Shown: in pieces, positions 39,514 through 48,665 of the stretch | How the letters are laid out: each line of letters starts with the position of its first letter | Numbering within the stretch: position 1 is the first letter of the stretch | DNA from: Lentisalinibacter sp035655155 | GTDB lineage: Bacteria; Pseudomonadota; Gammaproteobacteria; Steroidobacterales; Woeseiaceae | Direction: 5' to 3' | Assembly (NCBI GenBank): GCA_035655155.1 | Contig: DASRVH010000088.1 | Location: forward strand, 18,665-82,664 | Length of the DNA stretch: 64,000 bases | The notes under the pieces: model-generated | Told to the model about the DNA's origin: nothing | Seen by the model: the letters and a program-made list of their open reading frames with translations, nothing else | Databases searched by the model: none | Translations under genes and position numbers: made by a program

Positions 39514-41019
39514 TCAGGCCGCGCTGATCCTCCGCTCGCCGAAGGGCACGGAGGCGTTTCGGGCGCTGATCCGGTGTGCATCGCGCAGCGCGCGTCGCTC
39601 GTAGCGATTGAGGATCTGGTCCAGCGCGCGGCTGATCTTGGACGCCGTGCGCAGGCGCTCGACCTTCGGGAACGTGGCCCGCTCGCCCTCCTTGATGTAG
39701 AACATCAGCTCCTTCTCGGTGGGTGGCGTCAGCAGCTTGGTCGGGTTGAAGGTGCGGTAGCGCGGCATGATGTTGATGTCGCCGGTGTAGGTCTGGGTCG
39801 CCACCGAGTAGAACATGTTGGCCAGGATCTGCATCCGCGGCACCGGCTTGGTCAGGCGCTGGGTGATCCAGTGGGTCGAGCGCAGCCACTCCTGGTAAGT
39901 CCGGAAGCCCAGATGCAGGCCGGTGGAGAGCAGCGTCGGCTCCTCCTTGGGATCCTGGATGAACCACAGGACGACCGGGTTCGTCTGGCTCGCCACGTAG
40001 TGGTTCACGCCATACAGCCGGGCCAGGCGCTTCGCCGGCAGGTCCTCGCTCACGGAGCCGTCGACCCAGCGCCGCTGGGGCAGATAGGGCTGGCGGCGGC
40101 CGTTCTTGTTCTTTGCCTCGAGGATCACGGGCGGATAGATGCCGGGCACGGCGCAGGACGCCATCACGGCCTTGCGGATGTAGACGTTCGGCGAGGTGAT
40201 CGCGTTCAGCAGGCGGGAGGTCTGATGCACCTCGGCGGGCGCCACCGAGATGTTGATCTTGCGCCCCGTGAGTTCGTAGGCCTCCTGGAACGTGAGGTCG
40301 GGGATCAGCCGGTCGACGGTATCCTCGACGTCGTGCACGTCCATGTTCGGCGTAGAGGGCGACATCAGGCGGCCGAGCCAGCTCACCTCCTGGCGCGCCT
40401 CCATCAGCAGGTTGCGCGGATCGAACATCTCGTGCAGCTCGGCGGTTGAGTGGGTGCCGAGCACGCCGGCGATCAGCGAGCCGGCGCTGGAGCCCGAGAC
40501 CACGGAGGGCAGCACGTCCTCCTCCAGCATGGCCTTCACCACGCCCACGTGGAAGTGGCCGAGCACGGCACCGCCCGAGAGCATGAGCGCCGAACGGCCG
40601 AAACAGTGATCCGCGCGGCGGAAGAAATCCAGCCGCTCCTCGAAGCTGATCTTGTTGGAGCGCAGCTTGGACAGGTAGTGGAGCGCGTCGACGATCTCGT
40701 CGACGTATTCCTCGATGAGCTCCTTGGTACCGAACTTCGCGCGCTTGTACAGCGCCGTCTTGCCCATCCCGGCCATGTTGCCGTGGATGCCCTCGTTAAG
40801 GGTGAACAGCAGGCCGTGGTCGTCCTTGCTGGCGCGCAGCTCGCGCAGCGTGTCGAGGCGCTGACGAATGGAGTGATAGTCGTACAGGCTGGTCTTCTCC
40901 ACCGCACGCCACTGATCCATGCCCGTCAGTTTGTCGTGGCTGATCGCGGCCTCGCGCCAGTCCGCGTAGCTGTTGGCCTCGTCCATCGCCCGCTCGAGCA
41001 GTCTGCGGCTGGCTGCCAT
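39514..41019 (-). CDS. DUF3336 patatin-like phospholipase/lipase
   Basis: 501 residues. The N-terminal DUF3336 helical region (residues about 1-145) precedes a patatin domain with the oxyanion loop LSGGAVLGHFHVGV, the nucleophile in SGSSAGSLIAG (GxSxG) and the dyad Asp in WVDGSVSEDLP (DGS where DGG/A is usual). The fusion is the same as in fungal Tgl triacylglycerol lipases. It acts on acylglycerols or phospholipids, likely at the inner membrane face. It is convergent with the antiporter gene. Confidence 0.9.
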   Translation of the reverse strand: MAASRRLLERAMDEANSYADWREAAISHDKLTGMDQWRAVEKTSLYDYHSIRQRLDTLRELRASKDDHGLLFTLNEGIHGNMAGMGKTALYKRAKFGTKELIEEYVDEIVDALHYLSKLRSNKISFEERLDFFRRADHCFGRSALMLSGGAVLGHFHVGVVKAMLEEDVLPSVVSGSSAGSLIAGVLGTHSTAELHEMFDPRNLLMEARQEVSWLGRLMSPSTPNMDVHDVEDTVDRLIPDLTFQEAYELTGRKINISVAPAEVHQTSRLLNAITSPNVYIRKAVMASCAVPGIYPPVILEAKNKNGRRQPYLPQRRWVDGSVSEDLPAKRLARLYGVNHYVASQTNPVVLWFIQDPKEEPTLLSTGLHLGFRTYQEWLRSTHWITQRLTKPVPRMQILANMFYSVATQTYTGDINIMPRYRTFNPTKLLTPPTEKELMFYIKEGERATFPKVERLRTASKISRALDQILNRYERRALRDAHRISARNASVPFGERRISAA

Positions 41020-41381
41020 GTTCCCCTACCTTCAGTCAGTCTCGTTGAACAACCATCATACCTCGGCCGCGGGGCGCATGTCGCCGCACGGGTCACGATT
41101 TCGGCATCGGTCCCTATCCTAAGTCATTGAAATACGGTCAACCAGCCGGGTAAATCGTGGAAAGCGGCTATGCCTGGCGGGGCCGCCGCCGCCGCTGCGG
41201 CAATCCCCGATGCGGCCCGCCGCCGGGATGACCTGTAATGGCCGGAGAGTGCCGGACGAAAAAGCGCGGCGCGGCGCTCGCAGCCATACGGATTCGGCAC
41301 GGCAGCGGCAAGCGGCGGCTAGCGGCGAGAAGGCGGCGAGAAGGCGGCAAGAAGGCGGCAAGAAGGCGGCAAGGGTTCGAC
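41020..41381. other. Gene-free stretch with promoter and tandem repeat
   Basis: 362 bp. The first 140 bp are comparatively AT-rich and should contain the patatin promoter on the minus strand. The rest is GC-rich low-complexity sequence ending in the 11-bp repeat at 41327-41370. No gene was recognised before the small open frame at 41382. Confidence 0.6.
41327..41370 (+). repeat. 11-bp tandem repeat, 4 units
   Basis: Units GAGAAGGCGGC, GAGAAGGCGGC, AAGAAGGCGGC and AAGAAGGCGGC, purine-rich on the plus strand, immediately upstream of the small open frame at 41382. Confidence 0.88.
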
Positions 41382-41459
41382 ATGCACATCGAGTTCTGCG
41401 GCGCGGCGGTCACCGGGGCCCGGCCCGGCCGGATGATCGAACGCGGGGACCGCCGGTGA
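41382..41459 (+). pseudogene. Possible remnant of an MBL-fold hydrolase gene
   Basis: A 25-codon open frame beginning MHIEFCGAA and ending ERGDRR, whose TGA overlaps the GTG start of the next gene (GTGA). The first nine residues look like the start of beta-CASP/RNase-type metallo-beta-lactamase-fold proteins, which typically begin with a strand followed by GAA.EVTGS. Everything between would be deleted. AAGGG precedes the ATG. It could instead be a short leader peptide or chance. Confidence 0.35.
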
Positions 41460-42976
41460 GGGGCGACGAGGGGCAGGGCGTCCGGCTGGAGGCCGTGCGC
41501 CTGGGCGTCGACACCCGTCACGAGCCGGTGCTGTTCCTGCGGCGGGATTCGGAGGTGGCCCGCTCGGAAGGCTTCCAGGCCATGTCCCAGGTACGCGTCG
41601 ACACCGGCGCCGCATCCATCATCGCGACGCTCATGATCGTGGAGTCGGAGCTGCTGCGGTCCGGCCGGGCCGGCCTGTCGGAAGCGGCCTGGCAGCGTCT
41701 CGGCCTGCAGGGCGGGGAGACGCTGGCCCTGCATCACCCGCGGCCGGTGGATTCGCTTGCGCACGTGCGGGCCAAAGTCTACGGCGCCGAGCTGGACGGC
41801 GGGCAGTTCGAACGCATCATCGACGACGTGGTCGCCGGCCGCTACATGGACGTTCAGCTCGCCGCCTTCGTCGCCGCCTGTTCCGGGGAACGGCTGACCC
41901 GCGAGGAGATCGTGCATCTCACCCGGGCCATGGTCGGGGCCGGCGAGCGCCTGACCTGGGCCGGTTCGCCGATCGTGGACAAGCACAGCGTCGGCGGCCT
42001 GCCCGGCAACCGGACCACGCCCATCGTGGTGGCGATCGCGGCCGAGGCCGGGCTGACGATGCCGAAGACGTCTTCCCGGGCCATCACCTCGCCCGCCGGC
42101 ACGGCGGACACGATGGAGACGCTGACCCGGGTCGAGCTCGGCCTGGACGAGATGCGCCGGGTGGTGGAGCGCGAGGGCGGCTGCCTCGCGTGGGGCGGTT
42201 CCGCCGACCTCAGCCCGGCGGACGACATCCTGATCCGGGTGGAGCGGGCCCTCGACCTCGACAGCGAGGGCCAGCTGGTGGCCTCCGTCCTCTCGAAGAA
42301 GGTGGCGGCCGGTTCCACCCACGTGGTCATTGACATGCCCGTGGGACCGACGGCGAAGGTGCGCAGTCTCGCTGCCGCCGAGCGGCTCTCCGGCCATTTC
42401 CGTGCCGTCGCCGGGGCCCTCGGACTCGCCCTGCACATCGACGTTGGCGACGGCGGCCAGCCGATCGGCCGGGGCATCGGCCCGGCGCTGGAGGCGCGGG
42501 ACGTGCTGGCGGTGTTGCGCGGCGAGCCCGACGCGCCAGCGGACCTCCGCCAACGGGCGCTGCAACTCGCTGCCGGCATCCTTCGTCTGTCGGGCCGGGC
42601 CCGTGCGGAGGATGCCCTGGCGCGGGCGACGGAGCTGCTGGACTCCGGCCGCGCATGGGCGCGTTTCCGGCGTATCTGCGAGGCCCAGGGCGGGCTGCGG
42701 GAGCCGCCGCGGGCGGCGTATCATTACGACGTCTTCAGCGAGCACCAGGGCACGGTGGACGCCATCGATAACCGCAAGGCGGCCCGGCTGGCCAAACTGG
42801 CCGGCGCGCCGGCGGACAAGGCGGCAGGCCTCGGGCTGTGCGTGCGCATCGGCGATCGGGTGCGCCCCGGCGACGTGCTCATGACGGTGCATGCGGAGAG
42901 CCCGGGGGAGCTGGAATATGCGCTGGAGTACTTCCGTGCGCATCCGGATGTGATTACGCTGTCGGCTGACCGATGA
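41456..42976 (+). CDS. Thymidine phosphorylase family protein (AMP phosphorylase-like)
   Basis: 506 residues from GTG 41456, with GGGGA 6 bp upstream. The N-terminal extension of about 85 residues (RLGVDTRHEPVLFLRRD) before the nucleoside phosphorylase core is characteristic of the long 500-residue group that includes archaeal AMP phosphorylase. Core motifs: DDVVAGRYMDVQLAAFV, VDKHSVGGLPGNRTTPIVVAI, MPKTSSRAITSPAGTADTMETLT, and the C-terminal domain with DNRKAARLAKLAGAPADKAAG. It cleaves a nucleoside or nucleoside monophosphate with phosphate. Overlap with a PRPP synthetase gene suggests nucleotide salvage via ribose phosphates. Confidence 0.9.
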   Translation: MRGDEGQGVRLEAVRLGVDTRHEPVLFLRRDSEVARSEGFQAMSQVRVDTGAASIIATLMIVESELLRSGRAGLSEAAWQRLGLQGGETLALHHPRPVDSLAHVRAKVYGAELDGGQFERIIDDVVAGRYMDVQLAAFVAACSGERLTREEIVHLTRAMVGAGERLTWAGSPIVDKHSVGGLPGNRTTPIVVAIAAEAGLTMPKTSSRAITSPAGTADTMETLTRVELGLDEMRRVVEREGGCLAWGGSADLSPADDILIRVERALDLDSEGQLVASVLSKKVAAGSTHVVIDMPVGPTAKVRSLAAAERLSGHFRAVAGALGLALHIDVGDGGQPIGRGIGPALEARDVLAVLRGEPDAPADLRQRALQLAAGILRLSGRARAEDALARATELLDSGRAWARFRRICEAQGGLREPPRAAYHYDVFSEHQGTVDAIDNRKAARLAKLAGAPADKAAGLGLCVRIGDRVRPGDVLMTVHAESPGELEYALEYFRAHPDVITLSADR

Positions 42977-43923
42977 ACACCCTCGCATTCAACCTTGGCG
43001 GCAGCGGAACTCCGGCGGATAAAGCCGTCGAGACAGCCGCGGAGACCGTCGTCGCGGCGGTCGTGGCGGCCACCGGCGCGACGAGGGGACAGCTCGACAC
43101 TCGGCGCTTCCCGGACGGCGAGGTCTACGTGCGGGTGGCCACTCCCTGCGCAGGCGCCGACGTAATCCTGTGCGCCGATCTGCAGCCGCCGGACGAGACG
43201 ACTCTGAGAGCCCTGCTCACGGCAGCGACGCTGCGCGATCTGGGTGCCGCCCGCATTTTACTGGTGGCGCCTTATCTGCCCTACATGCGCCAGGACAGCC
43301 GCTTCCGCGAAGGCGAGGGCATCACGTCGCGCTATTACGCCGCCCTGCTCTCGGCGCAATTCGACGGCCTGGTCACCGTGGACCCCCACCTGCACCGCTA
43401 CGCCGCCCTCTCGGAGCTCTACACCATACCGACGGCCTGTGTGCATGCCGCGCCGGCCATCGGCGAGTGGGTGCGTGAGAACCTGGCGGAACCCGTGCTC
43501 ATCGGCCCGGACAGCGAGAGCCGCCAGTGGGTGGAGGCGGTCGCCGAGGTAGCCAGTGCGCCCTTCATCGTCCTGGACAAGGTCCGGCGCGGCGACCGGG
43601 ACGTCTCGGTCAGCGAGCCCGACCTCCTCGATCACGACGGCCGTCACCCGGTGGTCCTCGACGACATCATTTCCAGCGGCCGCACCATGGCGGAGGCGGT
43701 CGCGCGTGTGAACGGCCGCGGCGGACCGCAGCCAGTCTGCATCGCCATCCACCCGGTGTTCGCCGACGGCGCCGTGGCGGATCTCCGCGCGGCGGGCGCC
43801 GGCCGCGTGGTGTCCTGCAACACCATCGCCCATGAGACCAATGCCATCGATGTCTCGCCCCTCATCGGGGACGCCTGCCGTGGCTTCCTCGGCGATACCG
43901 TCAGGCACGCCATCGGTTCATGA
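42973..43923 (+). CDS. Ribose-phosphate pyrophosphokinase (PRPP synthetase) family
   Basis: 316 residues, overlapping the phosphorylase gene by 4 bp. FPDGEVYVRV, the flexible-loop/ATP region APYLPYMRQDSRF, VDPHLHRY and the PRPP loop VVLDDIISSGRTMAEA are present. It is more divergent than housekeeping PrsA, lacking the usual N-terminal sequence, so it may serve a dedicated salvage step fed by the neighbouring phosphorylase rather than general PRPP supply. Confidence 0.9.
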   Translation: MNTLAFNLGGSGTPADKAVETAAETVVAAVVAATGATRGQLDTRRFPDGEVYVRVATPCAGADVILCADLQPPDETTLRALLTAATLRDLGAARILLVAPYLPYMRQDSRFREGEGITSRYYAALLSAQFDGLVTVDPHLHRYAALSELYTIPTACVHAAPAIGEWVRENLAEPVLIGPDSESRQWVEAVAEVASAPFIVLDKVRRGDRDVSVSEPDLLDHDGRHPVVLDDIISSGRTMAEAVARVNGRGGPQPVCIAIHPVFADGAVADLRAAGAGRVVSCNTIAHETNAIDVSPLIGDACRGFLGDTVRHAIGS

Positions 43924-45197
43924 GACACACCTTCGCACCGCTGGTGGCGCTGCTGTTCGGCGTCGCTCTCATGCTGGTCGGCAACGGGCTGCAGGCAGTG
44001 CTGGTCCCATTCCGTGCCGGCGCCGAAGCGTTCGCGCCGCTGTCCATCGGCCTGATCGGTGCCAGCTATTTCCTGGGTTTCACCGTGGGTTGTCTGCAGG
44101 GCGGCAGCCTGATCCGCATGGTGGGCCACGTGCGGGCGTTCGCCGCGATGACCGCGATGGCCTCGGCCGTCCCCCTCATCCTGGCGCTTTGGGTCGATCC
44201 GGTCGCCTGGTTCGTCTTCCGCGCCGCTACCGGATTCTGCTTCGCCGTTCTCTATATCGTGATCGAGAGCTGGCTGAACGAGCGGGCGAGCAACGAGAAC
44301 CGCGGACTCGTCTTCTCGACCTATATTTTCATCAGCTTCGGCGCCATGGCGCTCGGCCAGGAATTGCTCCGTGCCTACGACCCGTCCGGCGTGGAGCTGT
44401 TCGCCGTCATCGCCACGCTGGTGTCGCTGGCCGCGATCCCCGTGGCGCTGACCCGTTCGCCGACGCCGCGGCTGCCCGAGGTCACGGTGGTCAACCTACG
44501 CGGCCTGTGGCGCGTGTCGCCGGCCGGCGTCGCGGGCACGCTGGCGTCGGGGCTCGGCAACGGCGCCTTCTGGTCGCTGGCGCCGCTGGTTGCGTCGGGC
44601 GATACGCTGGACGTCTCGCGCACGGCCACCTTCATGAGCGCGGCGCTCATCGGCGGCGCGGCCGGCCAGTTTCCTTTCGGCGGCCTGTCGGACCGGATCG
44701 ATCGGCGCCGCGTCATCGCCGGCGTCGCGGCTTTAGGCGCGGCCGTCAGCCTCGCCATCTGGCTGGTGGCCGGCGCCGGCGCAGGCAATCTGTTGCTCTA
44801 CTTCCTCAGTTTCCTGTGGGGCAGCGCGTCGTTCACCATTTATCCGATCTCGGTGGCCCACTCCAACGATCACGCGGATCCGGACGATTTCGTGGCTGTC
44901 TCCGCCGGCCTGCTGCTGGCCTACGGCGCCGGCGCGACGGTGGGGCCCGTCATCGCATCGCTGCTGATGTCGCTGACCAGCGCGCCGGCACTGTATCTGT
45001 TCATCGCGCTGATGTACGCGCCGATGGCGATGTTCGCCGTGAGCCGCATTTTCCGGACGAAGCAGGTGCCGCAGGCCGATCAGGTGGCCTTCTCGGACGC
45101 GCTCAGCGCATCCGGTACGGCCTCCCATGCCTACGAGGAGGAATGGAGCGACCAGGTGCTGGAGGAGCAGGCGGAGGCGGCTGCGGAGCCTCGGTGA
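43920..45197 (+). CDS. MFS transporter (YcaD-like)
   Basis: 425 residues, twelve transmembrane helices; overlaps the PRPP synthetase gene by 4 bp. FRAATGFCFAVLYIVIESWLNERASNENRG is the conserved mid-domain block of the YcaD/MFS sugar-like group, and LSDRIDRRRV is the MFS loop motif between TM8 and TM9. It ends in an acidic tail. The substrate is unknown; operon context suggests a nucleoside, base or sugar. Confidence 0.88.
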   Translation: MRHTFAPLVALLFGVALMLVGNGLQAVLVPFRAGAEAFAPLSIGLIGASYFLGFTVGCLQGGSLIRMVGHVRAFAAMTAMASAVPLILALWVDPVAWFVFRAATGFCFAVLYIVIESWLNERASNENRGLVFSTYIFISFGAMALGQELLRAYDPSGVELFAVIATLVSLAAIPVALTRSPTPRLPEVTVVNLRGLWRVSPAGVAGTLASGLGNGAFWSLAPLVASGDTLDVSRTATFMSAALIGGAAGQFPFGGLSDRIDRRRVIAGVAALGAAVSLAIWLVAGAGAGNLLLYFLSFLWGSASFTIYPISVAHSNDHADPDDFVAVSAGLLLAYGAGATVGPVIASLLMSLTSAPALYLFIALMYAPMAMFAVSRIFRTKQVPQADQVAFSDALSASGTASHAYEEEWSDQVLEEQAEAAAEPR

Positions 45198-45200
45198 TGC

Positions 45201-45974
45201 TCAGTGACCGGCGTGATCGGCCGGCGTGGTCGTTTCGGTCTGCATGCCGGTTTCCCTGTGTGTCTCCATGGCCCCGTGAGCGCCGTGGCCCGCGCTCATG
45301 TGCATGACCGGCATGGCCATGGTCCACAGACCGGCCAGGACCACCAGCGCACCCGCCGCGCGGCGAACGCCGGTGCGTCGGGTCAGTGAGGCCAGCCGGG
45401 CGGCGCCGGCGGTCGCCAGTACCATCGCGGGCAGCGTGCCGAGGCCGAAAGCCGCCATCACGAGCGCGCCCTCTGCCGCGCCGCCGGCGACCGCGGCGGC
45501 CAGCAACACCGAATACACCAGGCCGCAGGGGAGCCAGCCCCAGAGCACGCCGAGGCCGACCGCGTGCAGCGGGGTCCGGGCCGGCAGCAGGCGCCCGGTG
45601 AGTGGGGCGAGTTTCTGCCAGCCGCGGGCGCCCCACGCCTCCAGCGGCCGCAGCGGATTCCAGCCGAAGGCGAGCTGCAGGCCGATCAGGACGATGACGA
45701 GCCCGAACGCGAGCCGCAGCGCCGGCCCCCATTCGCGCAGCCCGAATACGGAGCCGCCGGCGGCGCCGAGGAAGCCGACCAGCGCGCCCAGCGCCACGTA
45801 GCCGCCGATGCGCCCGGTGTTGTAGGCGAGGGCGAAACCCGAGCGCCCGGCCGCGCCGCGCACCGCCGTATTGAGTCCGAACCAGCCGGCGATGCCGCCG
45901 CACATGCCCAGGCAGTGAGTGGAACCCAGCAGGCCGGCGACGAGAGCCGCCAGCAGGCCGCCTTCAGCGCTCAT
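45201..45974 (-). CDS. SafE/TauE-like membrane protein of the cbb3 cluster
   Basis: 257 residues with six or seven transmembrane helices. LLGSTHCLGMCGGIAGWF (GMCGG) and WGWLPCGLVYSVLLAA are signature blocks of the DsbD-like/SafE group found at the end of cco operons and linked to copper supply or oxidase assembly. The C-terminus is rich in His and Met (MPVMHMSAGHGAHGAMETH), fitting copper binding. It overlaps ccoS by 11 bp. Confidence 0.88.
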   Translation of the reverse strand: MSAEGGLLAALVAGLLGSTHCLGMCGGIAGWFGLNTAVRGAAGRSGFALAYNTGRIGGYVALGALVGFLGAAGGSVFGLREWGPALRLAFGLVIVLIGLQLAFGWNPLRPLEAWGARGWQKLAPLTGRLLPARTPLHAVGLGVLWGWLPCGLVYSVLLAAAVAGGAAEGALVMAAFGLGTLPAMVLATAGAARLASLTRRTGVRRAAGALVVLAGLWTMAMPVMHMSAGHGAHGAMETHRETGMQTETTTPADHAGH

Positions 45975-46146
45975 CCTCTTTCTCCTCGTCGCGGGCCGGA
46001 GGTGCCCGGTCGTCGTCCATGACCACGCGCCATGCGGGCGTGTCCATGTCGTCGAACTGGCCGCTGCCGACGGCCCAGAAGAAGGCCCAGACGGCCAGGC
46101 CGAGCAGCACCAGGCCCAGCGGTATCAGGAAGTAGAGCACGCTCAC
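45964..46146 (-). CDS. ccoS: cbb3 oxidase maturation protein CcoS
   Basis: 60 residues from GTG 46146, which overlaps the ccoI stop (GTGA). One transmembrane helix (LYFLIPLGLVLLGLAVWAFF) and the family motif WAVGSGQFDDMDTPAWRVVMDDD. CcoS is needed for haem and copper insertion into CcoN. Confidence 0.95.
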   Translation of the reverse strand: MSVLYFLIPLGLVLLGLAVWAFFWAVGSGQFDDMDTPAWRVVMDDDRAPPARDEEKEDER

Positions 46147-48665
46147 GGCGAGGCCTCCAGCACTCCGGGGGAGGGAGCGCGCGCGGTCTCGACGGGAGTG
46201 CGGCGCACCCCTGCGGTCGCACCGCCCCGGCGCAGGCGCAGCGCGTTCAGGACGACGAGCAGCGAACTCGCCGACATGCCGATGGCCGCCATCCACGGCG
46301 CCAGCATGCCCGAGGCGGCGAGGGGAACGGCCAGCACGTTGTAGCCGATGGCCCAGCCGATATTCTGCCGGATGATGCGGCGGGTGCGGCGCGACAGTTC
46401 CACCGCCTCGAGCAGCGGGCCGAGCGAGTCGCCGAGCAGCACCGCATCGGCGCTCGACTGCGCCAGCGTCGTACCCGCGCCCATGGCGATGGAGACGTCG
46501 GCGCCGGCCAGGACCGGCGCGTCGTTGATGCCGTCGCCGACGAGGGCGACCTTCTCGCCCGCGGCCTGCAGCTGCCGCACCCAGGCGAGCTTGTCCTCGG
46601 CACGCAGGCCTCCGCGGGCGTCGTCGATGCCGAGCCGGCCGGCAATGGCCTGCACGGTGCGGGAGCGGTCGCCGCTGGCGATTGCCGTGGCGATGCCGGC
46701 GTCGCGCAGGGTGCGGACTACCTCGGCCGCGTCGTCGCGGAGTGCATCGCGCAGCTCGAAGGCGGCCAGCACGCGGCCGTTCGCGTCGCCGAGGAAGACC
46801 ACGGTGGACGCCGCGACGGTCTCGATGCGTGCGAGCGCGGCGCTTGCGGCCTCGCCGACGAATTCCGCCGAACCGATGCGGTAGCGTTCGCCGTCGACGG
46901 TGCCCTCGATGCCACGGCCCGGCACCGGGCGCAGGTCCGCGGGAGTATTGCCACTGTCGCCACTATTGCCGCTATTGCCCAGGCGTGGGAACGCGCGTGC
47001 CAGCGTGTGCTCGGAACCGCTCTCCAGCCGGGCGGCGATGGTGAGGCATCTTCCCGCATCGATCTCCTCACTCAGCGGCAGCACACGCTCCAGCTCCGGC
47101 CGCCCGCGGGTGAGGGTGCCGGTCTTGTCGAATACGATGCGGTCGAATTCGGCCAGCCCTTCCAGGGCTCGGGAGCGGGTGACGAGGATGCCCCGGTCGG
47201 CCAGCGCCGTGTTCGCGGCCGCCAGGGCGGCGGGCGTGGCCAGCGACAGGGCGCAGGGGCAGGTAACCACCAGCACTGCCAGTGCGGCCGGGAACGCGAC
47301 TCCGGGTTCGATCCACCACCAGGCCGTGCCGACGGTCGCCGCGATGGCGAGCACGGCGACGACGAACCAGCTCGCCACCCGGTCGGCCAGCACGGCGACC
47401 GCCGGCCGCTCCGCCTGGGCCCGTTCCAGCAGCCGGGAGATGGAAGCGAGCATCGTGTCCTGCCCCACCCGCTCGGCCGCCAGCGTCAGGGCCCCGTCCA
47501 GATTGATGCTGCCGGCCGTGACCTCGTCGCCCGCTGCCCGCGGCACCGGTTCCGACTCGCCGGTGATCAGCGACTCGTCCACGGACGCCCGCCCGTTGAG
47601 GATGCGGGCGTCTGCCGGTACGCGCTCGCCGGGACGCAGCACGAACCGGTCGCCCGCGCGCAGGCGGGCGACGGCGATGATCTCTTCGCCGTCGTCACTG
47701 CCGTCGGCGATGCGCCGCACCGTGTCGGGCAGCAGCTGGCCGATGGCGGCCGAGCGCTCGGTGGCGCCGTGGCGGGCGCTCATCTCGAGGAAGCGGCCCA
47801 GCGACAGAAAGAACACGAACATGGTCGCGGAGTCGAAATACACCTCGCCGTGGCCGGTGACGGCCGCGTACAGCGACGCGGCGTAGGCGCCGCCGACGGC
47901 GATGGAGACCGGCAGGTCCATGCCGGGCCGCCCGGAACGAAGCCCGCGCCAGGCCGACTGGAAGAAGGGGCGGCCGGCGTAGAACACCACCGGCGTGGTG
48001 ACCAGCGCGCTCACCCAGACCAGGAAGCTGCGCATCTCCGGGTCGATGCCCTGAAAGGCGCCCGCGTAGAGCGCGACCGCGAACATCATCACCTGCATCA
48101 TGCCCACGCCGGCGACGAGCAGACGTTTCAGCGCCTGTCGCCGCTCCCGGTGCCGCGGCGAGAACGACTCGGTCAGGCTCTGCGGATGCGGCCGGTAGCC
48201 CAGTCGCTCGATGGTGCCGAGGATGGCGCTGAAGCGGGCGTCTTCCGTGCGCCAGATGACGTGCAGGCGGGAGGAAGCGGTGTTGACGGTGATCTCGTCG
48301 ACGCCGGGCAGGCGACGCAGCACGTTCTCCAGCAACCAGCTGCAGGCGCTGCAATAGAGTCCCTCGACGTGCAGCACGGCCTCTCTGCGACCGTCCGCCC
48401 GCGTGGCGGCGAACAGCGGCAGCGTCTCCGGGTCGTCGAAGCCGCGCCAGTGTTGGTCGTCGCCCGGCGGCGGCGCCGGGGCCTCGCCCGGCGGCAGCTC
48501 GCGAAAGCGGTAGTAGGCATCGAAGCCCGAGGCGCCGATGAGTTCGGCCACCGCCTTGCAGCCGTGGCAGCACATCGGCCGGTCCTCGCCGTCGATGCGG
48601 GCGGTCAGGTCCAGGCCTGCCGGGACGGGCAGGCCGCAGTGGAAACAGTGGCGCGTGTCAGCCAT
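46143..48665 (-). CDS. ccoI: Copper-exporting P-type ATPase CcoI/FixI
   Basis: 840 residues. The N-terminal cysteine region (CFHCGLPVP and MCCHGC) is followed by an HMA domain with LYCSACSWLLE, then eight transmembrane helices with the transport motif TCPCALSLATPAAL. Catalytic motifs FDKTGTLTRG and GDGINDAPVLAGADVSIAMG are intact. It delivers Cu to the periplasm for cbb3 oxidase assembly. A low-complexity run (GNSGNSGDSGN, encoded at about 46945-46980) lies in the nucleotide-binding domain and looks like a triplet-unit expansion. Confidence 0.95.
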   Translation of the reverse strand: MADTRHCFHCGLPVPAGLDLTARIDGEDRPMCCHGCKAVAELIGASGFDAYYRFRELPPGEAPAPPPGDDQHWRGFDDPETLPLFAATRADGRREAVLHVEGLYCSACSWLLENVLRRLPGVDEITVNTASSRLHVIWRTEDARFSAILGTIERLGYRPHPQSLTESFSPRHRERRQALKRLLVAGVGMMQVMMFAVALYAGAFQGIDPEMRSFLVWVSALVTTPVVFYAGRPFFQSAWRGLRSGRPGMDLPVSIAVGGAYAASLYAAVTGHGEVYFDSATMFVFFLSLGRFLEMSARHGATERSAAIGQLLPDTVRRIADGSDDGEEIIAVARLRAGDRFVLRPGERVPADARILNGRASVDESLITGESEPVPRAAGDEVTAGSINLDGALTLAAERVGQDTMLASISRLLERAQAERPAVAVLADRVASWFVVAVLAIAATVGTAWWWIEPGVAFPAALAVLVVTCPCALSLATPAALAAANTALADRGILVTRSRALEGLAEFDRIVFDKTGTLTRGRPELERVLPLSEEIDAGRCLTIAARLESGSEHTLARAFPRLGNSGNSGDSGNTPADLRPVPGRGIEGTVDGERYRIGSAEFVGEAASAALARIETVAASTVVFLGDANGRVLAAFELRDALRDDAAEVVRTLRDAGIATAIASGDRSRTVQAIAGRLGIDDARGGLRAEDKLAWVRQLQAAGEKVALVGDGINDAPVLAGADVSIAMGAGTTLAQSSADAVLLGDSLGPLLEAVELSRRTRRIIRQNIGWAIGYNVLAVPLAASGMLAPWMAAIGMSASSLLVVLNALRLRRGGATAGVRRTPVETARAPSPGVLEASP

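Noticed and set aside
41238..41381. Extended basic protein upstream of the MBL-like remnant
   Set aside because: The frame runs through the purine-rich 11-bp repeat giving only Arg/Lys/Ala low complexity; no ribosome site.
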